Of a stretch of 64,000 nt of DNA, positions 41,450-48,609 are shown piece after piece. This DNA is from MGBC124762 sp048201935. Lineage in GTDB: Bacteria > Bacillota > Clostridia > Oscillospirales > Oscillospiraceae. The notes below the pieces were generated by a model. The model was not told the DNA's origin and ran no database searches. It saw only the letters and a list, made by a program, of their open reading frames with translations. A program made the position numbers and the translations under genes. The DNA is taken from positions 1 to 64,000 of the forward strand of contig DBFBGR010000022.1 of assembly GCA_048201935.1 (NCBI GenBank). The letters are read 5' to 3'. The first letter of the stretch is position 1, and each line of letters starts with the position of its first letter.

Positions 41450-42562
41450 ATGGCAACCGTTACGCTCAAGGGCGTTAAGAAGGTCTACGGCAACAATGTC
41501 ACCGCCGTCCACGGCTTCGACCTGGACATCAAGGACAAGGAATTTATTGTATTGGTGGGGCCCTCGGGCTGCGGAAAATCCACCACATTGCGGATGGTGG
41601 CCGGGCTGGAGGACATCAGCGAGGGCGAGCTGCTCATCGACGGCAAGCGCTGCAACGACGCCGCTCCCAAGGACCGGGACATCGCCATGGTCTTTCAGTC
41701 CTACGCCCTCTATCCCCACATGACCGTCCGGGAGAACATGGCCTTTCCCCTGAAGCTGAAAAAGCGGCCAAGGGCGGAGATCGCCCGCGCCGTGGAGGAC
41801 GCGGCGGCCATTTTGGGCATCACCGAGTACCTCGAGCGCAAACCCCGGGCCCTCTCCGGCGGCCAGCGCCAGCGGGTGGCCATTGGCCGGGCCATCGTCC
41901 GCGAGCCCAAGGTCCTGCTGATGGACGAGCCGCTCTCCAACCTGGACGCGAAACTGCGCAATCAGATGCGCTCGGAGATCATTAAGCTGCGCACTCGCAT
42001 CAACACCACCTTCGTCTACGTCACCCACGACCAGGTGGAGGCCATGACCCTGGGCGACCGCATCGTCATCATGAAGGACGGCCACATCCAGCAGGTGGGT
42101 ACCCCCCAGGAGGTCTTTGAGCACCCGGCCAACCTCTTTGTGGCGGGGTTCATCGGCATGCCCCAGATGAATTTCTTCCAAAACGCCCGCCTCACCGCCG
42201 ACGGCACGGTGCTTCTGGGCAAGACCGCCATCGCCCTGCCCCGCCACAGCGCCGCCGCCCTGGCTGGGCGGGAGGGCCCGGTCATCGCCGGCATCCGGCC
42301 CACCCACATGAAGCTGGCCTCGGCCCAGGAGCCCGAAGCCCTGACGGGCACGGTAGACGTGTGCGAGATGATGGGCAGCGAGATCCACCTCCACCTGGCC
42401 GCTCTGGGCCAGGAGGTGGTGCTGGTGCTGCCCACGGCGGAGCTGAGCGAGGCCTGGCGTGGCGGCGTCCGGGCGGGAACGGAGCTGTCCTTCTCCGTGC
42501 CCGGGCGGCTCATTCACCTCTTTGACCCCGAGAGCGGACAAAACCTGCTGCCCCAAGCCTGA
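41450..42562 (+). CDS. Sugar ABC transporter ATPase, UgpC/MsmK type
   Basis: The 370-residue protein has an ATPase domain with Walker A GPSGCGKST (37-45), signature LSGGQRQRVAIGRA and Walker B/D-loop LLMDEPLSNLDAKLR. A C-terminal TOBE-type regulatory domain follows. This is the CUT1 class that energises oligosaccharide or glycerol-phosphate importers. No permease or binding-protein gene is nearby, so it is probably a shared ATPase serving several importers, as MsmK does. AAAGGAGGG precedes the ATG at 41450; the long upstream in-frame extension has no ribosome site. Confidence 0.92.
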   Translation: MATVTLKGVKKVYGNNVTAVHGFDLDIKDKEFIVLVGPSGCGKSTTLRMVAGLEDISEGELLIDGKRCNDAAPKDRDIAMVFQSYALYPHMTVRENMAFPLKLKKRPRAEIARAVEDAAAILGITEYLERKPRALSGGQRQRVAIGRAIVREPKVLLMDEPLSNLDAKLRNQMRSEIIKLRTRINTTFVYVTHDQVEAMTLGDRIVIMKDGHIQQVGTPQEVFEHPANLFVAGFIGMPQMNFFQNARLTADGTVLLGKTAIALPRHSAAALAGREGPVIAGIRPTHMKLASAQEPEALTGTVDVCEMMGSEIHLHLAALGQEVVLVLPTAELSEAWRGGVRAGTELSFSVPGRLIHLFDPESGQNLLPQA

Positions 42563-42572
42563 ACGCTGAAAA

Positions 42573-42605
42573 AAAGAGCCCGGACCAAGATGGTCCGGGC
42601 TCTTT
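42573..42605. terminator. Bidirectional terminator between the ATPase and amt-PII genes
   Basis: A 15-bp perfect stem (AAAGAGCCCGGACCA and complement) with the loop AGA is flanked by A and T runs. Confidence 0.92.
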
Positions 42606-42614
42606 CGCTTTTTG

Positions 42615-44381
42615 TTATTCCACGTCCTGGAGGGCGTCGTAGCCCTCCTCGCCGGTGCGGACCTTCACCACGTTCTCCACGTCGTAGACGAAGATCTTGC
42701 CGTCGCCGATGTGCCCGGTGTAAAGGGCCCGCTTGGCCGCGTCGATGACGCTGCGGACGGGGATCTTGCTCACCACCACGTCCAGCTGCACCTTGGGTAG
42801 CAGCGTGGCCTCCACCTTGACCCCGCGGTAGTACTCCGGCGCGCCCTTCTGAGCGCCGCAGCCCATGACGTGGCTGACGGTCATGCCGGTGACCCCCAGG
42901 GCGGTGAGGGCGGTGGTCAGGCGCTCCAGGCGGCTCTCCTTGCACACGATCTCCACCTTGGTGAACTTGGGCCGGCTGGGGTCCCGGGGCTCGCTTGTAA
43001 AGGACGGCTCGGCCTTGACCGGTACCGCCTCGGCCACGGGCACGTCGCCGGAGACCGCCAGAGCATCGGCATAATCCACGCTCTCGGGGGCGAAGGTGAA
43101 GCCGTCGTAGGCCGAGGGCAGGCCGTGCTCGGCCTTGTCCAGGCCCTCCATTTCCTCCTCGGCGCTGGCCCGCAGGCCCACGGTCTTCTTGATGACCCAG
43201 AAGGTGATGGTGATGGTCACCGCCGTCCACGCCGCCGTGGACAGCATGCCCACCAGCTGGATACCAAGCTGCCCAAAGCCGCCGCCGTAGAAGAGCCCGG
43301 CCCCGGCGATCTGGTTGGCCCCGCCGGTGATGCCCCGGGCGAAGGCCGGGGCGGCGGGCGTGGCCACCAGTCCCACGGCGATGGTGCCCCAGATACCGTT
43401 CATCATGTGGACGGCCACCGCGCCCACGGGGTCGTCGATGTGGAGCTTATGGTCCATCAGCCACACCCCGAAGACCACCAGCACGCCGCTGACCGCGCCC
43501 ACGAAGGCCGCGCCCGCCACGTCGCACACGTCGCAGGGGGCGGTGACCGCCACCAGCCCCGCCAGCGAGGCGTTGAGGCACATGGACACATCAGGCTTGC
43601 CGTACTTGAGCCAGGTGAAGACCATGCACACCACCGTGGCCACGCTGGGGGCGATGGTGGTGGTGACAAAGATGGAGCCCATCTCCTCCACCGTCACCGC
43701 CGCCGCGCCGTTGAAGCCGTACCAGCCCAGCCACAAGATGAACACGCCCAGACAGCCCAGGGGCAGGCTGTGGCCGGGGAAGGCGTTGACCTTGGTCACC
43801 CGCCCTGCCTTGTCCCGGGTAAATTTGCCGATGCGGGGCCCCAGCATCCACGCCCCGATGAAGGCGGCGATGCCACCCACCATGTGGATGCAGTTGGACC
43901 CGGCGAAGTCGTGGAAGCCCATCTGGGCCAGCCAACCGCCGCCCCAGGTCCAGTGGGCCTCGATGGGGTAGATGACGGCGGAGATTACGCCGGAGTAGAT
44001 GCAGTAGCTCAAAAACTTGGTCCGCTCCGCCATAGCCCCGGAGACGATGGTGGCGGTGGTGGCGCAGAAGACCAGGTTGAACACGAAGTTGGACCAGTCA
44101 AACTGGGCGTAGTTGCTGAAAATGTCCAGGTTGGGGATGCCCACCAGGCCAAACAGCGCGTCCTCGCCCAAAAACAGTCCAAAACCCAGCAGCACGAAGA
44201 CCACCGTGCCGATACAGAAGTCCATCAGGTTCTTCATCAGGATGTTGCCCGCGTTCTTGGCCCGGGTGAAGCCGGTCTCCACCATGGCGAAACCCGCCTG
44301 CATCCAGAACACCAGCGCCGCGCCGATCAAAAACCAAACGCTGAATACCTCGCTTTGTACCACGCTCAGGATCTCTTCCAT
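42615..44381 (-). CDS. amt: Ammonium transporter with fused PII domain
   Basis: The 588-residue protein joins an Amt/MEP/Rh channel (about 1-415, eleven helices; motifs MQAGFAMVETGFTRAKNAGN and GGWLAQMGFHDFAGSNCIHMVGG in part) to a linker and a C-terminal PII/GlnK signal domain (about 472-588). The T-loop Tyr518 in EYYRG and LPKVQLDVVV are kept. In most bacteria these are separate proteins; here the gate is covalently attached, so uptake can respond directly to ATP/ADP and 2-oxoglutarate. Start 44381 has GAGGAGG upstream. It lies downstream of glnN, after a terminator-like hairpin. Confidence 0.93.
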   Translation of the reverse strand: MEEILSVVQSEVFSVWFLIGAALVFWMQAGFAMVETGFTRAKNAGNILMKNLMDFCIGTVVFVLLGFGLFLGEDALFGLVGIPNLDIFSNYAQFDWSNFVFNLVFCATTATIVSGAMAERTKFLSYCIYSGVISAVIYPIEAHWTWGGGWLAQMGFHDFAGSNCIHMVGGIAAFIGAWMLGPRIGKFTRDKAGRVTKVNAFPGHSLPLGCLGVFILWLGWYGFNGAAAVTVEEMGSIFVTTTIAPSVATVVCMVFTWLKYGKPDVSMCLNASLAGLVAVTAPCDVCDVAGAAFVGAVSGVLVVFGVWLMDHKLHIDDPVGAVAVHMMNGIWGTIAVGLVATPAAPAFARGITGGANQIAGAGLFYGGGFGQLGIQLVGMLSTAAWTAVTITITFWVIKKTVGLRASAEEEMEGLDKAEHGLPSAYDGFTFAPESVDYADALAVSGDVPVAEAVPVKAEPSFTSEPRDPSRPKFTKVEIVCKESRLERLTTALTALGVTGMTVSHVMGCGAQKGAPEYYRGVKVEATLLPKVQLDVVVSKIPVRSVIDAAKRALYTGHIGDGKIFVYDVENVVKVRTGEEGYDALQDVE

Positions 44382-44408
44382 TGCTGATTCCTCCTCTTTT
44401 TTGTCCAT

Positions 44409-44445
44409 AAAAAGGGCGTATGCGGCAGCGCGCCGCATACGCCTT
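44409..44445 (-). terminator. Terminator or attenuator between glnN and amt
   Basis: GGCGTATGCGGC (44415-44426) pairs perfectly with GCCGCATACGCC (44432-44443) and, on the minus strand, is followed by CTTTTTAT. It would end glnN transcripts before amt unless read through. Confidence 0.8.
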
Positions 44446-44483
44446 TGTATGCTTTGGGTCGAGCTATGTAAAGGTTTTTCCCC

Positions 44484-46586
44484 TTACACCCGGAACATCA
44501 GGTCGCCGTAGCTGGGATAGGGCCACGCCTTGGAGTCCACGTCCAGCTCCATAGCGTCCACGCTCTGGCGCAGAGCCTCCATGGCGGGGATGAGCTTGCT
44601 CTTGCAGTACTTGGCCTGGGCCAGAACGTCCTTCTGGCTGCCCACCTTATCCAAAACGGCGTCCAGCGCGTCCACCTGGTCGTAGGCTGTGTCCAGCAGG
44701 GCGGAGAGCTTGGCGATCAGCGCCGTCTGGGCCTTGCATTTGAGGCCCTTTACCGCCAGTTGCTGGTTCTTCACGCCCTTGGCCAGCGCTCCCACATAGC
44801 CGCTGACGGCGGGGATCACGTCCCGGCGGACCATCTCCGAGAGGGTCAGGCCCTCGATGTTCAGGGTCTTGGCGTACTCCTCCAAATTGGTCTCGTACCG
44901 GGCCTCCATCTCGGTCTGGGTATAGATATGGTGCTGGGCGAAGAGCTTGACGTTCTTGGGGTCCATGTAGAGGGGCAGCGCGTCCACGGTGGTCTTCAGG
45001 TTCAACAGCCCCCGGACCTTGGCCTCCTTCACCCAGGCCTCGGAGTAGCCGTCGCCGTTGAAGATGATGCGCTTGTGGGCCTTGACAGTCTTCTTCACCA
45101 GAGCCAGAGCGTCCTTGGTCAAGTCCTTGCTCTTTTCCAGCGCGTCGGCGAACTGCCGCAGCTCCTCGGCGGCAATGGTGTTGAGCATGATGTTGGGACA
45201 GGCGATGGAGATGGCCGAGCCCAGGGAGCGGAACTCGAACTTGTTGCCGGTGAAGGCGAAGGGCGAGGTGCGGTTGCGGTCGGTGGTGTCCTTGGCCAGG
45301 TCGGGCAGCACGTGGACCCCGGTCTCCAGCTTGGCCTGGGCCGCGCCGCCGTAGGCCTTTCCATGCTCGATGGCGTCCAGCACGGCGGTGAGCTCATCGC
45401 CCAGGAACATGGAGATGATGGCCGGCGGGGCCTCGTTGGCCCCCAGGCGGTGGTCGTTGCCCGCACTGGCCACGCTGATGCGCAGCAGGTCCTGGTACTC
45501 GTCCACGCCCTTGATGACCGCCGCCAAAAACAGCAAAAACTGCACGTTTTCCGCCGGAGACTTCCCCGGGTCCAGCAGGTTCTTGCCCGTGTCGGTGGAC
45601 AACGACCAGTTGTTGTGCTTGCCCGAGCCGTTGACCCCGGCGAAGGGCTTTTCGTGCAGGAGGCACACAAGGCCGTGCCGGGCGGCCACGTTCTTCATCA
45701 TCTCCATGGTCAACTGGTTGTGGTCGGTGGCCATGTTGGTGGTGGTGAAGATGGGGGCCAGCTCGTGCTGGGCGGGAGCCACCTCGTTGTGCTTGGTCTT
45801 GGCCAGGATGCCCAGCTTCCAAAGCTCCTCGTCCAGCTCCTTCATAAAGGCGACCACCCGGGGCTTGATGGCCCCAAAGTAGTGGTCCTCCAACTCCTGG
45901 CCCTTGGGGGCCTTGGCCCCCAGCAGGGTCCGGCCGGTGAACATCAGATCGGGCCGCTTGTCGTAGAGGGCCTTGTCCACCAGGAAATACTCCTGCTCGG
46001 GGCCCACGGTGGTGACCACACGGCGGGCGCGGTCATCCCCAAAGAGCCGCAGCACCCGCAGCGCCTGGGTGCTCAACGCCTCCATGGACCGCAGCAGCGG
46101 CGTTTTCTTGTCCAGCACCTCACCGCCGTAGGAGCAGAAGGCCGTGGGGATATAGAGCGTGCCCCCCTTCACAAAGGCGTAGCTGGTGGGGTCCCAGGCG
46201 GTGTAGCCCCGGGCCTCAAAGGTGGCCCGCAGCCCGCCGGAGGGGAAGGAGGACGCGTCAGGCTCGCCCCGGATGAGCTCCTTGCCGGAAAACTGCATGA
46301 TGACCCGGCCATGGCCGGTGGGGGAGATAAAGCTGTCGTGCTTTTCGGCGGTGACGCCGGAGAGAGGCTGGAACCAGTGGGTGAAGTGGGTCGCGCCTCG
46401 CTCCACCGCCCAGTCCTTCATGGCCCCGGCTACGGCGTTGGCCACCGCCGGGTCCAGATCCCGGCCCTCGTCCATGGTCTTGCGAAGGGACTTGTACACG
46501 TCCTTGGGCAGCCGCTCCTGCATAACGTCGTCATTGAATACCATGCTCCCGAATAGCTGCGGCACGCTCTTTCGCTTGTCTTCCAT
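44484..46586 (-). CDS. glnN: Glutamine synthetase type III (GlnN)
   Basis: The 700-residue length is typical of type III glutamine synthetase, which makes glutamine from glutamate, ammonia and ATP as a large cytosolic oligomer. Family marks are the N-terminal VPQLFGSMVFND, the glutamate site GPEQEYFLVD, KTKHNEVAPAQHELAPIF, and the ATP/metal site VNGSGKHNNWSLS. Start 46586 has AAGGA eight bases upstream. It is read from a consensus promoter at 46681-46709 and begins with a leader hairpin. It is divergent from the ANTAR-purF-gltBD genes, so ammonia entry, glutamine and glutamate synthesis are clustered. Confidence 0.97.
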   Translation of the reverse strand: MEDKRKSVPQLFGSMVFNDDVMQERLPKDVYKSLRKTMDEGRDLDPAVANAVAGAMKDWAVERGATHFTHWFQPLSGVTAEKHDSFISPTGHGRVIMQFSGKELIRGEPDASSFPSGGLRATFEARGYTAWDPTSYAFVKGGTLYIPTAFCSYGGEVLDKKTPLLRSMEALSTQALRVLRLFGDDRARRVVTTVGPEQEYFLVDKALYDKRPDLMFTGRTLLGAKAPKGQELEDHYFGAIKPRVVAFMKELDEELWKLGILAKTKHNEVAPAQHELAPIFTTTNMATDHNQLTMEMMKNVAARHGLVCLLHEKPFAGVNGSGKHNNWSLSTDTGKNLLDPGKSPAENVQFLLFLAAVIKGVDEYQDLLRISVASAGNDHRLGANEAPPAIISMFLGDELTAVLDAIEHGKAYGGAAQAKLETGVHVLPDLAKDTTDRNRTSPFAFTGNKFEFRSLGSAISIACPNIMLNTIAAEELRQFADALEKSKDLTKDALALVKKTVKAHKRIIFNGDGYSEAWVKEAKVRGLLNLKTTVDALPLYMDPKNVKLFAQHHIYTQTEMEARYETNLEEYAKTLNIEGLTLSEMVRRDVIPAVSGYVGALAKGVKNQQLAVKGLKCKAQTALIAKLSALLDTAYDQVDALDAVLDKVGSQKDVLAQAKYCKSKLIPAMEALRQSVDAMELDVDSKAWPYPSYGDLMFRV

Positions 46587-46626
46587 CTCGCGTCCTTCCT
46601 CTCCATTGAAGATTTGTGTCTCAAGC

Positions 46627-46665
46627 AAAAATAGGGCGCTCAAGGGAAAACCCCTTCAGCGCCCT
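46627..46665 (-). promoter_or_regulatory. Terminator-like hairpin in the glnN leader
   Basis: On the minus strand AGGGCGCT pairs with AGCGCCCT, with an inner AAGGG/CCCTT stem (one G-G mismatch), and ATTTTT follows. It lies only about 10 bases after the predicted transcription start and 41 bases before the start codon. It could be an attenuator or a 5-prime stabilising stem. Confidence 0.6.
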
Positions 46666-46680
46666 TGCCAGGATAGCCGC

Positions 46681-46709
46681 ATTATACGCCCGCCCAGGGG
46701 TGCTGTCAA
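46681..46709 (-). promoter_or_regulatory. Consensus sigma-A promoter of glnN
   Basis: On the minus strand TTGACA (complement of 46704-46709) and TATAAT (complement of 46681-46686) are both perfect and 17 bases apart. Confidence 0.85.
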
Positions 46710-46740
46710 TGGGTTTTTGGCGATTTCTGCAAGTTGCATA

Positions 46741-46758
46741 ATATTTGCTTGCAAATAT
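46741..46758. promoter_or_regulatory. Palindromic operator candidate between glnN and ANTAR genes
   Basis: ATATTTGC-TT-GCAAATAT is a perfect 8-bp dyad. Related TTGCAA/TGCAAGTTGCA elements lie at 46729-46739 and 46812-46827, so the divergent promoters share several copies of one motif. The regulator is not known. Confidence 0.6.
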
Positions 46759-46834
46759 CCTGGACACTTTAGGTAATTTTGCGGGTAATCCCCAGGCGCT
46801 GTGAAACTTTATTTGCAAGAAGTTGCATTTTCTC

Positions 46835-46864
46835 TTGACAACCTCTCCCCTGCCGTCCTATAAT
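46835..46864 (+). promoter_or_regulatory. Promoter of the ANTAR-purF-gltBD genes
   Basis: TTGACA at 46835-46840 and TATAAT at 46859-46864 are perfect boxes spaced by 18 bases. The short leader contains GGAC-AACGGC-GTCC at 46873-46886, a small hairpin with a six-base loop. Confidence 0.8.
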
Positions 46865-46928
46865 CGAAGGCAGGACAACGGCGTCCGGTCTTGTTGGTCC
46901 ACCCCATATATGAGGAATGGTGAAGGCT

Positions 46929-47153
46929 ATGACAGAACGAGAACGCATCCATGAACTGGAGGCGGAGAACGCCTCTTTGCGCGACCAGTTGGCCACCGCC
47001 CGGCTGGTGGGCCGGGCCAAGTGCCTGCTGGTGCGCTACCGGGACCTGACCGAGCCCGAGGCCCACCACCACATCGAAAAGGAGGCCATGGACCGCCAGC
47101 TCACCCGCCGGGCCGTAGCCGAGGAGATCGTGGCGGAGCTGGGCCGGGATTGA
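46929..47153 (+). CDS. Stand-alone ANTAR-like RNA-binding protein, 74 residues
   Basis: The N-terminal part is a short coiled coil (ERIHELEAENASLRDQLATA). The rest resembles the ANTAR three-helix domain (GRAKCLLVRYRDLTEPEAHHHIEKEAMD, then RRAVAEEIV), the fold that binds paired hexaloop hairpins and prevents transcription termination, often in nitrogen genes. No receiver domain is attached, so control may be by dimerisation or by level. It sits between divergent glnN and the purF-gltBD genes. An ATG at 46917 is also in frame; neither start has an ideal SD. Function is by family. Confidence 0.75.
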   Translation: MTERERIHELEAENASLRDQLATARLVGRAKCLLVRYRDLTEPEAHHHIEKEAMDRQLTRRAVAEEIVAELGRD

Positions 47154-47182
47154 GCGGCCTGAGAGAAACGGAGCGAGCGCTT

Positions 47183-48598
47183 ATGATAAGGGAAAACAAG
47201 CCCCAGGAGGAGTGCGCCGTCTTCGGCGTCAGCCTGAAGCCCGGGGGCGCGGCAGAGGGGGCGGGGATCGCCTATAACGCTCTGCTGGCCATGCAGCACC
47301 GGGGGCAGGAGGGCTGCGGCATCGCCGCGGGGCAGGACAGCGCCATCCCCTGCGTCAAGGGGGTGGGACTGGTCAGCGAGGTGCTCACCGCCCAGGCTAT
47401 GGCCCGGCTGCCTGAGAGCCGCTGCGCCATCGGCCACACCCGCTACTCCACCACCGGAGGCAACAGCCTGGGGAACGTCCAGCCCTTTGTCCACGACTTT
47501 CTCACCGGGCGCATCGCCACCGCCCACAACGGCAACGTGGTCAACGCCCCCGAGCTACGCCACCGGCTCCAGGAGCTGGGGCTGGACTTCTCCGCCACCA
47601 GCGACACCGAGGTCATCTCCGGCCTCATCGCTTACCTTATCATGCGCTCAGGAGAACTGCTGGGCGGCGTCACCGAGGCGGCCAAAATGCTCTCGGGGGC
47701 CTTTTGTCTGGTGGTGATGGCCAGCAACCACAAGCTGGTGGCCGTCCGGGACCCCAACGGCTACCGGCCCTTGTGCATCGGAGAGAATGACCGGGGATTG
47801 TGCGTGGCCTCGGAGAGCTGCGCGCTGGACAGCTGCGGCTTTCGCTACGTCCGGGATGTGGAGCCCGGGGAGGTACTGCTCATCGAGGACGGCCAGATCG
47901 TCCGCTCCCAGATCGCCCTCACCGCCCGGCGAAAAAGCCTTTGCGTATTTGAATATGTGTACTTCGCACGGCCCGATTCGGTCATCGACGGACTGAGCGT
48001 CTACCAGGCCCGGCTGAATATGGGCAAGCAGCTGGCCCGGGAGCACCCGGTGGAGGCCGACGTGGTCTGCGGCGTGCCCGACAGCGGCCTGGACGCCGCC
48101 CAGGGCTACGCGCTGGCGAGCGGGATACCGCTGGCCACAGGGTTTGTGAAGAACCGCTACATCGGCCGCAGCTTCATCTTCCCCACCCAGGCCCAGCGGG
48201 AGAACGCCGTGGCACTGAAGCTCAATCCCCTGCGCGCGGCGGTGGAGGGCAAGCGGGTCATTTTGGTGGACGACTCCATCGTTCGGGGCACCACCTGCGC
48301 CCGCATCGTGGCGGCCATCCGCCGGGCCGGAGCCCGAGAGGTGCACCTTCGGATCTCCGCGCCGCCCTTTTTGCACAACTGCTACTTCGGCACCGACATC
48401 GACGACGAGGAAAACCTCATCGCCAACCGTCTGACCCTGGAGGAGATACGTGAGCGCACCGGGGCGGACACTTTGGGCTACATCAGTGTGGAGGGCCTGC
48501 TGGAGGCGTGCCGGGGGAGCCGCTTAGAGCTCTGCGACGCTTGCTTTACCGGCAACTACGCCACGGCGGTGGGACCGGGCGGACATCTAGAAAAGTGA
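47183..48598 (+). CDS. purF: Amidophosphoribosyltransferase (PurF type)
   Basis: The 471-residue protein has an N-terminal class II glutamine amidotransferase domain, with its likely nucleophile Cys in EECAVFGV (residue 11) and MQHRGQEGCGI. A phosphoribosyltransferase domain follows, with the PRPP loop VILVDDSIVRGTT, and a Cys-rich C-terminal end (CDACFTG). PurF uses glutamine and PRPP to start purine synthesis. Its place between an ANTAR gene and gltB, not in a pur cluster, is unusual and suggests nitrogen-linked control or a second copy. Start 47183 has GGAG nine bases upstream. Confidence 0.9.
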   Translation: MIRENKPQEECAVFGVSLKPGGAAEGAGIAYNALLAMQHRGQEGCGIAAGQDSAIPCVKGVGLVSEVLTAQAMARLPESRCAIGHTRYSTTGGNSLGNVQPFVHDFLTGRIATAHNGNVVNAPELRHRLQELGLDFSATSDTEVISGLIAYLIMRSGELLGGVTEAAKMLSGAFCLVVMASNHKLVAVRDPNGYRPLCIGENDRGLCVASESCALDSCGFRYVRDVEPGEVLLIEDGQIVRSQIALTARRKSLCVFEYVYFARPDSVIDGLSVYQARLNMGKQLAREHPVEADVVCGVPDSGLDAAQGYALASGIPLATGFVKNRYIGRSFIFPTQAQRENAVALKLNPLRAAVEGKRVILVDDSIVRGTTCARIVAAIRRAGAREVHLRISAPPFLHNCYFGTDIDDEENLIANRLTLEEIRERTGADTLGYISVEGLLEACRGSRLELCDACFTGNYATAVGPGGHLEK

Positions 48599-48609
48599 GG
48601 GGACGAGAC

